A DNA stretch of 64,000 nt from PALSA-610 sp038239145 (GTDB taxonomy: Bacteria; Actinomycetota; Acidimicrobiia; IMCC26256; PALSA-610), in the NCBI GenBank assembly GCA_038239145.1, contig JBBSFB010000007.1, forward strand, positions 49,316 through 113,315. The letters are read 5' to 3'. The notes under the pieces were generated by a model that saw nothing but the letters and a program-made list of their open reading frames with translations, did no database searches and was not told the DNA's origin. Positions within the stretch are counted from its first letter, which is position 1. Each line of letters starts with the position of its first letter. Below, piece by piece: positions 54,001 to 63,121 of this stretch. A program made the position numbers and the translations under genes.

Positions 54001-55112
54001 CGCCGAGCTCAGCGCTTCCGAACGGCTCGTACGCAACGGTTCTCGTCGGACTCACCGATGCGTCCGGCGCGACGATTCCCCCGACCGAGTCGACGTTCTT
54101 CGTGGGCGCACCTCCCGACGAGAGCGCGCCGCAGACCACACTGCACTCGCCCCCGACCGGCGTGAAGGGGACCGCGAGCCAGACGTTTTCGTTCACAGCG
54201 AACCAAGGCGGATCCCATTTCTGGTGCAGCACCGACAACACCCCGTACCGAATGTGCGCGTCGCCCCTGCACGTCACGACGAAGGCGGGCGGCCATGTGT
54301 TCCGGGTCTTCGCCCGAGACCCGGCCGGCAACGAGGACTCCACGCCTGCGGTCGCGTCGTGGACGTACCGCGTGCCGATCCACGGCTACTGGATGCTCGG
54401 CGGCGCCGGGGCCGTCTATCGCTTCGGGAACGCACCCGGCCTCGGCAACGCGGCGACGTTGCAGGCGGTCGACTTCGAAGCGTCGGCATCCGGGTACGGG
54501 TATTGGGTCGTCGACTCCGCCGGCCGGGTCTTCGCGTTCGGCGACGCCCACGCGGACGGCAACGCGCCCGCGCTGGTTCCGGGCGACTCGATCACGAGCC
54601 TGAGCCGTACCGCTTCGGGCAACGGCTACTGGTTGTTCAGCCGGCTCGGGCACGTCTACCCGTTCGGGGACGCGCACTTCTACGGTGATCTGCGCTCGGT
54701 GCACCTGAACGGCGGCGTGATCGATTCCGTCCGCACACCGTCCGGGCACGGGTACTACATGGTCGCCACGGACGGCGGCGTGTTCTCGTTCGGTGATGCC
54801 CACTTCCACGGCTCCACCGGCAACCTGAGGCTCAATGCGCCGGTGCGCTCGCTCGTTCCCGATCCTGACGGCGCGGGCTACTGGTTGGTCGCGGCCGACG
54901 GCGGCGTCTTCGCGTTCGATGCGCCGTTCCGCGGATCGATGGGTGGCTCACACCTAAACCAGCCGATCGTCGGCATGGTCTCGTTCGGCACCGGCTACCT
55001 CATGGTCGCAGCCGACGGCGGCATCTTCGACTTCTCGACCAAGCCGTTCCTCGGATCGCTCGGCGGTCACCCGCCCGCAGTCCCGATCGTTTCCGTCGCC
55101 GCCGTCGGCTGA
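51054..55112 (+). CDS. Secreted subtilisin-like serine protease with FG-GAP, Ig-like and GYW repeats
   Basis: A 1352-residue exported protein with a signal peptide (about 1-33). The S8 domain (about 165-430) has the triad Asp185 (VIDTGTDLDHPDL), His218 (NGHGTL) and Ser374 (DSGTSFSSP). A pre-peptidase-like domain follows, then six FG-GAP/VCBS-type motifs such as DVDGDGRKD, two Ig-like domains and six C-terminal 40-residue repeats (GYWLVAADGGVFAF type). The start has GAGGAGCGGA upstream. The signal peptide contains a three-fold 9-bp repeat (GTCGCGATG). Likely a cell-surface or secreted protease. Confidence 0.9.
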   Translation: MQPGSFGTRAAVIAMVAMVAMGLFVAAPVSAAPAPAARLATPAGIASAAPSSSAPAFSVTPSSAAGALKRQLSDIDLDHVEVRLRALPANINDRLARAGAHIARSVAGTSWTELSTPHRGARAARAKLLRDPTIAQVGFSYISHALTLPNDPQWAARQSGYLSPLHLDRAWDISKGSGVIVAVIDTGTDLDHPDLAGQLVAGRNVLNPGVGPQDDNGHGTLVSGIVAARTNNARGVVGVAPAAKVMPIKVLDSSGSGSDANIAVGIDWATTHGAKVINLSLGGTFDDPVLSNAISNAIVHNVVVVAAAGNDGSDTVGFPASYAGVLAVSATDHAGALTSFSSYGPRVDVAAPGLDITSTALGSSEAYAGDSGTSFSSPIVAGVAALVRAQHPTWTQSQVSTQIRNTARDVGLPGVDPAFGHGIVDPLGAVGGPAVAPHPSLRVGVDEPNDTPAQATTLTIGPTHSAQIAPETDQDWYRVHFTTTGWYSIHVPAGAPSLDHQIAPAVELYHSDHSFASSQELAGGDLVADISVVGDYFVQVRNGNGSSAPYTIKVSSTTTPPRFATSLDIDFQTTAKSVGIADVDGDGRKDALVAFGLTSGFPDTLAIFGQTPTRSLSLLAALPTDDATGGGLATGDLDGDTHADVVMPVNLGFDIFTNISQATVRDLVQLPGTTSVAIADVDHDGHGDVVASGSFGTKVLWGPFDDSNPSATTPAATTTVTPAVPQSASTAVGNVTDHVDNLLDVVTCCSRAYRQTAARTFAAAIPLTSANGSDVAVGDLDADSKADVATSVRAASGVVARQIGDGAGGFSAGTPLTVGSDPQSVAITDIDGDGLNDIEMLHDFAPGNPVATLGWRRQTAPGVFAAEQTFSTDDFSPSFDPKALAVGDLDGDGANDALVATGFGISILVQNSGLLPSLDTAWVLDSQPASLATNVSAAVDPTVDLGRDATNVSGSTVQLHNAAGSAVAAVVGYDSPTHRITITPSSALPNGSYATVLVGLTDASGATIPPTESTFFVGAPPDESAPQTTLHSPPTGVKGTASQTFSFTANQGGSHFWCSTDNTPYRMCASPLHVTTKAGGHVFRVFARDPAGNEDSTPAVASWTYRVPIHGYWMLGGAGAVYRFGNAPGLGNAATLQAVDFEASASGYGYWVVDSAGRVFAFGDAHADGNAPALVPGDSITSLSRTASGNGYWLFSRLGHVYPFGDAHFYGDLRSVHLNGGVIDSVRTPSGHGYYMVATDGGVFSFGDAHFHGSTGNLRLNAPVRSLVPDPDGAGYWLVAADGGVFAFDAPFRGSMGGSHLNQPIVGMVSFGTGYLMVAADGGIFDFSTKPFLGSLGGHPPAVPIVSVAAVG

Positions 55113-55139
55113 GACGCAACACTCTCGGTCGAACCGGTC

Positions 55140-55757
55140 TCAGTCGAGGCCGGCCATCGCCCGGAAATCGCCGGTCGAGTTGGTGTGCGGGAACGGAGCG
55201 TCGGGGACGGCGACTCCGAGCGCACGACACAACGGCTCCCATCCGTCGCCCGGCTGCCATTCGACGAGTCGCTCGGGGGGAACATTCGCGCGCACCGTCT
55301 GATTGTGGAGCTCGTAGGCGCGTTGCGCGGGCTGTTCGTCGGACCATTCCGCGGAGAAGCGCTCGCGGAAGAGGCCCTCGATCATCTCCATCTGGGCCTG
55401 CATGGGTTCCGGTGCGGGCCGGCGCCCGACCGCGAAGATCGTCGCGTTCGCGCTCTTCCACCAGGCTTGCGCGCTCGAGCGCGTCGACAACAACACGATC
55501 GCATCCGGAGACTCGGCTGCGAGCTCGGGCCAGAACGCGGCGCCGGGCCAGTCGACGCACGCGGAGTAGCCGTCCATGAGCGCGTTCCAGTCGACCGGCT
55601 CGCCGTCGACCGCCGCCTGCCACAGGGTGACGTCGTCAGGACGACCGAACACCTCGGTCATGTGGTAGCACGGCGCATCGAGCAGCTGCTCGAGCGCGAC
55701 CTTCAACGAGTTCGTTCCGGTGCGGCCCAGACCGGCCCCCACGACGCGAAGTGTCAT
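55140..55757 (-). CDS. Sulfotransferase family protein
   Basis: A 205-residue protein with the PAPS-binding loop GLGRTGTNSLK, VDWPGAAFWPELAAESPDAIVLLSTRS (3'-phosphate-binding strand and Ser) and a C-terminal ending with NSTGDFRAM. It matches the short eukaryote-like sulfotransferase family. Together with two sulfatases elsewhere in the window it hints at sulfate-ester metabolism, but they are far apart and linkage is unproven. ATG at 55757 has GGGGGGAAAG 5 nt upstream. It follows the large protease convergently. Confidence 0.82.
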   Translation of the reverse strand: MTLRVVGAGLGRTGTNSLKVALEQLLDAPCYHMTEVFGRPDDVTLWQAAVDGEPVDWNALMDGYSACVDWPGAAFWPELAAESPDAIVLLSTRSSAQAWWKSANATIFAVGRRPAPEPMQAQMEMIEGLFRERFSAEWSDEQPAQRAYELHNQTVRANVPPERLVEWQPGDGWEPLCRALGVAVPDAPFPHTNSTGDFRAMAGLD

Positions 55758-55805
55758 GACGCTTTCCCCCCAACGGTGCGCTATCACCCGATAGCCCTCC
55801 GGAGA

Positions 55806-56477
55806 CTAGAGCCGCACCGGCGTGTCGGCATGCTCGGTCCGCTCCGCGCTGCGGCCCCGGAACGCGGCCTCCGAGGGCTGCGGTTCGAAGGCCGCGGCGG
55901 TGACCGGTGCCCGTCGATCCGGGGAAGGGATCGCGCGCCGGCTGCTGCGGGGCGCCACCAACCGGAGTGTCACCAGGAGGAACACCGCGATCCCGGCCGT
56001 GACCGCGACCCACTCGACCGCGAGATTGGCGTTGTCGGCGCCCGCCGTGAAGCCGTGCACGGTCGACAGCACGAACATCGGAATGCTCAGGAGGTGGACG
56101 CGGTGCCACAGCTTGCGGGGCAGCCGCTTCATCGCCCACGACGTGAGCTGGATCGCAACGAGGAGATACGTCGCCGCGATTCCCCACGCCACCGCACCCG
56201 GTCGCCACGCCGACGCGAATGGGAGGAACAACTCGCGCGGCCCGAAGTACACGAAGTTGTCGGCCCAGAGCGCGGCCACGTGCACCGCGACGAACACGAT
56301 CGAGAGCGTGCCGAGGAACTTGTGCAGATCGAGCAGCCAGGCGGGAACGCCCCTGCGGCGCAGCAGGCGCGTCGAGAGCGCCAGACCCCAGAGGATGCTG
56401 AGGGTCACGACCGCCCACGCGACGAGACCCGACGCTCGCGCCGCGTACCACGACAGTTGGCTGTTCAGCGCGAGCAC
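55806..56477 (-). CDS. Ferric-reductase-like / cytochrome b561-type transmembrane protein
   Basis: A 223-residue membrane protein with six hydrophobic segments. His residues in LDLHKFLGTLSIVFVAVHVAAL and RKLWHRVHLLSIPMFVLSTVHG are spaced like the heme ligands of ferric-reductase-like domains. The C-terminus is a cytoplasmic Arg/Pro-rich tail. GTG 56477 lies 10 nt after the ApbE stop. With ApbE and the proline-rich protein it forms an operon that probably handles membrane electron transfer, the flavin partner being flavinylated by ApbE elsewhere. Confidence 0.83.
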   Translation of the reverse strand: MLALNSQLSWYAARASGLVAWAVVTLSILWGLALSTRLLRRRGVPAWLLDLHKFLGTLSIVFVAVHVAALWADNFVYFGPRELFLPFASAWRPGAVAWGIAATYLLVAIQLTSWAMKRLPRKLWHRVHLLSIPMFVLSTVHGFTAGADNANLAVEWVAVTAGIAVFLLVTLRLVAPRSSRRAIPSPDRRAPVTAAAFEPQPSEAAFRGRSAERTEHADTPVRL

Positions 56478-56487
56478 TGCGCGGCGC

Positions 56488-57452
56488 TCATCCCGGTCGT
56501 CCGGCTTCCAGCATCCGCCCGTCGTCGAGGAACATCCAGACGTGCACGCCGGCGCGCTCGGCCAACGCGGCCCCGGCGTCGACACCGGCGATGATCACCG
56601 ACTTCGCGATCCCTTCCGCCCACCATGCGTCGGGCGCAACCGCGACGACCGCGGCCACGCCCGTGCGAGCCGGGTCGCCGGTCGCGGGATCGACGAGGTG
56701 GTGGTACCGGACGTCACCGCGCGTCCAGGACCGGATGCGGGTCGTGCTCGAGACGATCGCGCCCTCGACGAGGTGATAGCGGAAGATGACGCGCGTCTCG
56801 TCGAACGGGTCTCCCACGGGGATGTCCCACGAGCCGTCCGCCGGCGGTTCTCCCCGGGCGCGGAGGTCGCCACCCATCCCGACGAGTGCGGTGCGCGCAC
56901 CCCGTTCCACGAGCCCGCGCGCGACGAGATCCGCGGCGAGACCCTTGCCTACGCCACCGAGATCGATGCGACTCCCCCGGGGGAGGTAGATCCGCGACCG
57001 GTCTTCGTCGATGTCGATTGGCGCGAAGCCGGGTGCCGCAGCGGTAGCCGGGTGCACCGGGAACAACGACTCCGGCGCGACGAGCTGGAAGGTGCGGTCG
57101 TAGCCGGACCGTTCGAGAGCGTCGAGGATCGTCGGGTCGAAGCGACCGTCGGTCGCCCAATGGAGATCGACCGCGCACGTCAGCGCCACCAGCATCGGCG
57201 CGCTCACGTCGGTCCACGCGCCGGTGTTCGCGTTGATGTGCGCGAGCTCGCTGTCGTTCCGGAACCGGCTCCAGCACTGCTCGAGTCGCTCCAGCTCTGC
57301 CACTGCCCACTCGATGACCCCGTCGGGTCCGTCGCCGACGAGCACCTCGGTCCGGCTCCCCATCGCGCGCGCGACGCGCCGCGCCCAGTACGGATCGCGC
57401 GCGCCGATCGGCCCGCCACCCCGCAGCCGCGCGTCGAGCGCGCCCGCGCCGA

Positions 57453-57462
<10 letters not shown>
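56488..57462 (-). CDS. apbE: ApbE family FAD:protein FMN transferase
   Basis: A 324-residue flavin transferase that attaches FMN from FAD to Thr/Ser of flavinylation-motif proteins. Marks are LERLEQCWSRFRNDSELAHIN, DLGGVGKGLAADLV (Mg/FAD binding), LVGMGGDLRARG and HHLVDPATGDPA. No FMN-binding-domain target lies in the window, so the acceptor is missing here. GTG 57462 overlaps the upstream stop by 10 nt; GTG 57477 is the longer alternative. No lipobox is visible. Confidence 0.9.
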
Positions 57463-58178
<716 letters not shown>

Positions 58179-58227
58179 TTCGGTGGGTCGATCTCAAGCA
58201 CCGACCCAGATTGGGTTTGGCGGGGGG

Positions 58228-58902
58228 CTAGGAGGTGCGGCGGACGACGATGATCGGGGTGAGCTCGTCGTTCTGGCCGAGGGGGTTGTCGAGCAGGATC
58301 TCGCGGACGGTCTTGCGGTCGACCGGGAACCCGGTGCTCGTGCCGAGGACCTCGACGTTGATGTTGTTCGCGTCGACGATGGCGACGGGGACCCCGATGT
58401 ACGCGGAGATCTCGACCGCCGCCGCGGCCGGATCGGCCGGACCCAGCATCGCGAACTCGTCGAAGGGCTTCACGGTGGCCGGACTGAAGCCGTCGATCTC
58501 GGAGATCCGGTGGCCGGCGATCCGGTAGAAGTCGCCCCGGCGTCCCAATACGAGACGCGTGAACGAGCCGATCACCATTGCGAACAACATGCGCCACCAT
58601 CCGGCCTGCATGATCGCGACCTGCATCTTGCGGGGGTCGGAGTAGCCGACGTCGTCGGGATGCTTGGTGACGCCCTTCACGAGCACGTGGGCGAGCATCC
58701 CGGGTCGCACCACGGAGTGATGGATGACGCGGCCCTGCGAGATCGTCACGAACTTCTCCGACACGGCCAACCAATCGCCCGGCTGCAGCGCCGGCTTCAC
58801 GTACTCGTCGAAGACGGGCTCCAGCGGCTCCTTGATGTGGATCAGGTGCGTCTTCACCGGGATGCGTTCGTAATCGTGGCCGTGCGCGCTTCGTACGGTC
58901 AT
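58228..58902 (-). CDS. F420:L-glutamate ligase-like (CofE family) protein
   Basis: A 224-residue protein matching the F420_ligase family: PVKTHLIHIKEPLEPVFDEYV, VSEKFVTISQGRVIH, FYRIAGHRISEIDG and VAIVDANNINVEVLG. CofE adds glutamates to F420-0, but this copy has a hydrophobic stretch (WWRMLFAMVIGSFTRLVLG) and sits behind AsnB, so a different amide ligation is possible. Its ATG overlaps the AsnB stop by 4 nt. It is the last gene of that operon. Confidence 0.82.
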   Translation of the reverse strand: MTVRSAHGHDYERIPVKTHLIHIKEPLEPVFDEYVKPALQPGDWLAVSEKFVTISQGRVIHHSVVRPGMLAHVLVKGVTKHPDDVGYSDPRKMQVAIMQAGWWRMLFAMVIGSFTRLVLGRRGDFYRIAGHRISEIDGFSPATVKPFDEFAMLGPADPAAAAVEISAYIGVPVAIVDANNINVEVLGTSTGFPVDRKTVREILLDNPLGQNDELTPIIVVRRTS

Positions 58903-60722
58903 ACCGCGACCGCCTGATCCATGTAGCGCCGCATCCAGAGCTCGCTGACCAACACTCGCCAGAAGATCAATCCGTCGCCGGGCCGGCCCGCGAGGTACTC
59001 GTCCCACGCGGTGACGAGCTGCGCGGGGTTGTACAGATCGCGAGCCGCGAGCTCCGGCGACGAGAAGATCGAACGGATCTCGGGGGCCTTCGCCTTCATC
59101 CACGTGATGTCGGGGTTCGTGAACCCGACCTTGGAACGGCGCAGGCGGTTCTTGTCGGGTATGCGGCCCTTCATCGCGTTGCGGTACACCGCCCGGTTCC
59201 AACCGCCTTTGATCTTCTGGTCGATCGGCAGCGAGAAGATGAACTCGACGAGCTCGTGATCCAGGAACGGCACGCGCGCTTCGATCGAGAACGCCATCGA
59301 GTTCTTGTCCTCGTAGCGGAGGAGGTCGGGGGTCGAGTACTGCAGCACGTCGCTCGCGAGCCGTTCGTTGAGATTCTTGTGCGATTCGAAGTGCGCGCCC
59401 GAGGCCGAGCCGGCCCGTAACAACTCGCGCGCATTCACCGGATTCGCGCCCCGATTCGGGAGCCGAGACCGCACCAGCTCGCCCGCGTACTTCTTGTAGA
59501 GATCGCGACCCTTGATCACCTCGCGCGCGGCGGCGACGTATTGGTGTTGCGCGACGGCCGACTGCAGATACGTGCGGAAGTACGGGATGTAGCCTGCGAG
59601 GAGCTCGTCACCGCCGTTGCCGCTCACCATCACCTTCACGTACTTACTCGCAAGGCGGTACACCGAGTAGTACGCGTACGGCGCCGACGCGATCGTCGGC
59701 TCTTCCTGGTACCAGATCCACTCGTCGATCTCGTTCCAGAAGTCGTCGAGGGTCGGGTACGCGTAGTGGGGCGTGCTGCCGACGGTGCGTTCGATCTCGC
59801 CGATGAACTCGCTCTCGTCGATGCTCTCGCCCGGATATAGCGCGGAGAAGGTGAACAGCCCCGACGTGTGCAGGTCGGTGCCGCTCGACATGAGGTGCGC
59901 CATCGTGGTGGCGACACCGCTGGAATCGAGGCCGCCCGACAACGGGACGCCGACCGGCACGTCCGAGATGAGGTGGCGTTTGACGACCTCGTCCCAGCGC
60001 CCGGCGAACTCCTGGGCGTAATCGTCGTCGGTGCGGGTCGACGAGAAATCGGGGTTCACCGGCGGGTTCCAGTAGCGCTCGATCTTCACGATGCCGTCGG
60101 GACGAACGAGCATGGTGTGGCCGGGGAGGAGACGCTTGACGCCGTCGAAGAAGGTCTGTTCGCCGTCGTCGTGCAAGCGGAACAAGAGGAAGCGTTGCAG
60201 CGCCTCGACGTCGGGGCGGCGGGGGACGCTCGCGTTCTGGAAGAGCGCCTTCAGCTCCGATGCGAAGGCGAAACCGTGCGTGTCACCGACGTAGTAGAGC
60301 GGCTTGATGCCGAGTCGGTCGCGGGCCAAGAAGAGCTCGCCCCGTTCGTGATCGGAGACGGCGAATGCGAACATGCCGGTGAGGTGGTCGACCACGTTGC
60401 GGCCCCACTCCTCGAAGCCCCGCAGGACGACCTCGGTGTCGGAGTGGTCGGTGACGAAGCGCCGGCCCCGCTGCTGCAACTCGCGGCGGAGCTCGACGTG
60501 GTTGTAGATCTCGCCATTGAAGACGAGCGCGAGATTGCCGTCGTCGCTGTAGAGCGGCTGGTCGCCGGTGGCGACGTCGATGATCGCGAGGCGGCGCATG
60601 CCGATCGAGAAGTGCCGGCCCACGTCGGTGCCCTGACCGTCCGGCCCGCGGTGGACGATCGACCGCAACATGTGCTCCAGGAGCTCGCGATCAGAACCCG
60701 CAAATCCGACGATGCCACACAT
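58899..60722 (-). CDS. asnB: Glutamine-hydrolysing asparagine synthase (AsnB family)
   Basis: A 607-residue two-domain amidotransferase. Cys2 (MCGIVGFA) is the glutaminase nucleophile, with RLAIIDVATGDQP and FNGEIYNH in that domain. The synthetase domain has SGGLDSS (PPi loop) and SGNGGDELLAGY. It would amidate aspartate or another acid. TAGGCT (60735 to 60730) lies 7 nt before the ATG, so it is leaderless. The -10 includes the stop codon of the DUF2461 remnant upstream. The coupled CofE-like protein suggests a shared biosynthetic role. Confidence 0.92.
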   Translation of the reverse strand: MCGIVGFAGSDRELLEHMLRSIVHRGPDGQGTDVGRHFSIGMRRLAIIDVATGDQPLYSDDGNLALVFNGEIYNHVELRRELQQRGRRFVTDHSDTEVVLRGFEEWGRNVVDHLTGMFAFAVSDHERGELFLARDRLGIKPLYYVGDTHGFAFASELKALFQNASVPRRPDVEALQRFLLFRLHDDGEQTFFDGVKRLLPGHTMLVRPDGIVKIERYWNPPVNPDFSSTRTDDDYAQEFAGRWDEVVKRHLISDVPVGVPLSGGLDSSGVATTMAHLMSSGTDLHTSGLFTFSALYPGESIDESEFIGEIERTVGSTPHYAYPTLDDFWNEIDEWIWYQEEPTIASAPYAYYSVYRLASKYVKVMVSGNGGDELLAGYIPYFRTYLQSAVAQHQYVAAAREVIKGRDLYKKYAGELVRSRLPNRGANPVNARELLRAGSASGAHFESHKNLNERLASDVLQYSTPDLLRYEDKNSMAFSIEARVPFLDHELVEFIFSLPIDQKIKGGWNRAVYRNAMKGRIPDKNRLRRSKVGFTNPDITWMKAKAPEIRSIFSSPELAARDLYNPAQLVTAWDEYLAGRPGDGLIFWRVLVSELWMRRYMDQAVAV

Positions 60723-60732
60723 CCCGTTCAGC

Positions 60733-61117
60733 CTACGGGGGCTCGCGCGGGGCGAGGGTGCTCGGGCCGACGTGGCGGTCGAGCCAACGATTCACCGGCG
60801 CCGCGTCGCGCCAGGCGGTGACGATGCGATCGGCCGCGGCCGCGGAATGAATCCAGCGGGCCGTCCCGAACGTGCCCTCGACGCGTACACCTTTCATGCG
60901 CAGCAACTCGACGCGCGGGTGATCGGGATCGAAGCCGCGCGGCGCGCGCTTCAGCGCTTCGCGTGACGCGACGTCGTACTTCTCCCGGCGGAGGCTGTCG
61001 ACCGCAGCCGCGAGCTTCGCGCCCGGTCACGGCGGCGGTCTCGTACGGCGTCTTGTCCTTCGAGAAGCGGGTGTCGCGGTTGGGCCCGAACAGATGCAAC
61101 GGGCCGGCCCGCGAACT
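60733..61117 (-). pseudogene. DUF2461-type protein remnant
   Basis: Two frames give LFGPNRDTRFSKDKTPYETAA and then AKLAAAVDSLRREKYDV...LKRAPRGFDPDHPRVELLRMKGV, ending WLDRHVGPSTLAPREPP*. In intact DUF2461 proteins a region of about 50 residues lies between these blocks, and an N-terminal section of about 60 residues precedes them; both are missing. A frame change near 61030 accompanies the internal deletion. The fragment directly follows the LigD-type polymerase gene and overlaps the AsnB promoter. Confidence 0.68.
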
Positions 61118-62158
61118 TTACCGGCCGTTCGTTCCCGGCTTCTTCGTGGGCTTCTTGGCCCGACTGGGCGCGACGCGCGGTGGCTCGCCCGGCATCTTCG
61201 GGTATACGGGCGGCCACGGCGCGTCCTGGAGGCCGTTGTCGAGGTCGCGCTCGTACATCTCGAGCAGCGGTGCGATCGACTGCGGTTCCGCGGGCATGCC
61301 GGCCCACGGATCGCCGCGCTCGACGACGCGGGCGGGCACCGTCGCGATCGTCTGCGCGTCGGGATCGATGGTCTCCAACTCGTCCCATGTGAACGGCGTC
61401 GAGACCTGGGCGCCCTCGCGCGCTCGCACGCACCAGGCGCCGAAGATCGTCTTGTGCGGGGCGTTCTGGTTGAAGTCGATGAAGATGCGCTCGCCCCGCT
61501 CTTCCTTCCACCACGCGTCGGTGATGAGCGTCGGGTTGCGGCGCGCCAGCTCGCGCGCGGCTGCGACCGCGGCTCGGCGCACCTGGATCGAGTCCCACTC
61601 TGGGCGGAGCCGGACGTACACGTGGATTCCCCGGTTCCCCGTCGTCTTCGGGTGCGCCGCGATCCCGAGCTCGTCGAACAACGCGCGCACGTCGGTGGCC
61701 GCGGCGCGGGCTTCGTCGAAGCCGGTGCCGGGTTGCGGGTCGAAGTCTATGCGGAGCTCGTCGACGTGCTCGGGGTCATCGGCGTGCGACGGCCACACGT
61801 GGAAACCGAGGCAGCCGAGGTTGACGGCCCAGGCGATGTGCGCGAGGTCGGCGGCCACGAGCGCGCGCGACGTCGTGCCGTTCGGGGTGCTGACGATCGT
61901 CGTCTCGAGCCAGGCGGGTGCGTTGTCGGGGACGCGCTTTTGGAAGAAGGACTTGCCGCCCGCGCCGTGCGGGAACCGCTGCATGAGCACCGGCCGTCCG
62001 CCGATCGTGCGCATGATCGGCTCCGCGACCGCGAGGTAGTAGTGGACGAGGTCGAGCTTCGTCTCCTGGCGCTCCGGGAACAGCACCTTGCCCGGGCTCG
62101 AGATCCGGACCTGACGCCCGTCGATGTCGAGCTCGATCGCGTCGTCTCCCGGGGCCAC
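61118..62158 (-). CDS. Stand-alone LigD-type polymerase/primase
   Basis: A 346-residue archaeo-eukaryotic primase-like polymerase. GKVLFPERQETKLDLVHYYLAVAEPIM opens the domain; the catalytic acidic pair lies in IDFDPQPG and HVYVRL follows; KTIFGAWCVRAREGAQVSTPF is the late conserved block. A Lys-rich tail ends the protein. It would fill or template ends in Ku-dependent repair; ligase and nuclease domains are absent and Ku is not in the window. GTG 62158 has TACGGT (62171 to 62166) 7 nt upstream; GTG 62167 is in frame. Confidence 0.9.
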   Translation of the reverse strand: MAPGDDAIELDIDGRQVRISSPGKVLFPERQETKLDLVHYYLAVAEPIMRTIGGRPVLMQRFPHGAGGKSFFQKRVPDNAPAWLETTIVSTPNGTTSRALVAADLAHIAWAVNLGCLGFHVWPSHADDPEHVDELRIDFDPQPGTGFDEARAAATDVRALFDELGIAAHPKTTGNRGIHVYVRLRPEWDSIQVRRAAVAAARELARRNPTLITDAWWKEERGERIFIDFNQNAPHKTIFGAWCVRAREGAQVSTPFTWDELETIDPDAQTIATVPARVVERGDPWAGMPAEPQSIAPLLEMYERDLDNGLQDAPWPPVYPKMPGEPPRVAPSRAKKPTKKPGTNGR

Positions 62159-62183
62159 GACGCGCACCGTAGCCGCGGGGGGG

Positions 62184-62753
62184 TCAGGGCGCGAACCGAG
62201 GCTCGGCGCCCGGGACGCGGTCGGCGAGGCCCCGGAGGCGAGCGACGCGGTGGTCGTCGCCGCCGAGGAGATCGACGAGCCAACCCAACACGACGTGCAC
62301 GTCGAGCGATCCCGCGTCGATCATCGCTTCGATGTCGGCCCAGTCCTTCGTGCGGTCGAAGAACGCCTTGAGCACCGCGAGGTCGTCGGCCGCGAGGATG
62401 GGGATCTCGACGCCGGCAAAGGGCACGAGCTCAGTGTGCGAGGCGGCGTTCGTGTGGAACGCGTGCGTGACGAAGAAGAGATCGACCGGAGTCTCGCCCC
62501 AGAAGACGCGCACCTGGCCATTGCGTCCGATCTCGGCGACGTCCTGGGCGCTCCAGTCGACTTCCTTCGGCAGCGAAGAGAGCACCGAACGCGCGTCGTC
62601 CGTGGGCAGGAAGACGTTCATATCGATGTCGCGGGTGCCACGCGGTTCTGCGATATGAAATGCCAGAGCGAGCGCGCCGCCGAACGCGTGCGGGATCCGG
62701 GTGTCGTCGAGCGCGGCCTCGAGCGCCAGCGCCTTTTCGACGAGGGTCGTCAC
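62184..62753 (-). CDS. Nucleotidyltransferase, AbiEii/MNT-like
   Basis: A 189-residue protein of the minimal nucleotidyltransferase fold. FGGALALAFH and GTRDIDMNVF carry the GG and DxD catalytic motif; a conserved VDLFFVTHAFH follows and a helical region ends it. Such proteins act as toxins or as antitoxin-like NMP transferases in type IV or MNT/HEPN systems. Its start overlaps the XRE gene stop by 4 nt, making a two-gene unit under one operator. Confidence 0.82.
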   Translation of the reverse strand: MTTLVEKALALEAALDDTRIPHAFGGALALAFHIAEPRGTRDIDMNVFLPTDDARSVLSSLPKEVDWSAQDVAEIGRNGQVRVFWGETPVDLFFVTHAFHTNAASHTELVPFAGVEIPILAADDLAVLKAFFDRTKDWADIEAMIDAGSLDVHVVLGWLVDLLGGDDHRVARLRGLADRVPGAEPRFAP

Positions 62754-63061
62754 CGGCCCAGGAGTGGATAGTCGAGCCGGCGTTTTGGTGGACGGCGGGG
62801 GAGGTGTTCGGCGAGCTCGAGCACCTCCGCGAGCCGACCGGCGAGCACAGCCCGATCCGGTCGCGTACTCGGACGGAGTGAGAGCCGGGTCTCGAAACCT
62901 GCCGCGCCGACGATGCGGGTCAAGGTGGCGTACGACGGATCCCGCGTTCCCGACTCGTAGAAGGCGATTGCCGCCGCAGAGGTGTGGGCACGCCGGGCCA
63001 ACTCTCGCTGGGAGAAATTCGATCGAGTGCGGGCCTGACGGATGGCAGTTGCCGGATCCAT
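62750..63061 (-). CDS. XRE-family helix-turn-helix protein
   Basis: A 103-residue protein with an N-terminal HTH (FSQRELARRAHTSAAAIAFYESGTRDPSYATLTRIVGAAG) and a Leu/Arg/Pro-rich C-terminus. It precedes and overlaps the nucleotidyltransferase. TAACAT lies 6 nt before the ATG and overlaps one arm of the perfect 18-bp inverted repeat, so autorepression is very likely. The pair resembles a toxin-antitoxin or phage-defence unit; whether it is toxic is untested. Confidence 0.85.
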   Translation of the reverse strand: MDPATAIRQARTRSNFSQRELARRAHTSAAAIAFYESGTRDPSYATLTRIVGAAGFETRLSLRPSTRPDRAVLAGRLAEVLELAEHLPRRPPKRRLDYPLLGR

Positions 63062-63069
63062 ATCGTCAT

Positions 63070-63110
63070 GTTATCGGATCGGATAGCGAAGTGCTATCCG
63101 ATCCGATAAC
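63070..63110. promoter_or_regulatory. Perfect 18-bp inverted repeat: operator (or terminator) before the XRE/nucleotidyltransferase pair
   Basis: GTTATCGGATCGGATAGC (63070-63087) is the exact reverse complement of GCTATCCGATCCGATAAC (63093-63110), with a 5-nt spacer. Each arm itself contains ATCGGATCGGAT direct half-sites. It covers the -10 (63068-63073) of the XRE gene and lies 11 nt beyond the mycothiol-type gene stop. The lack of a T-run favours an operator. Confidence 0.75.
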
Positions 63111-63121
63111 GCACCCCTCGG

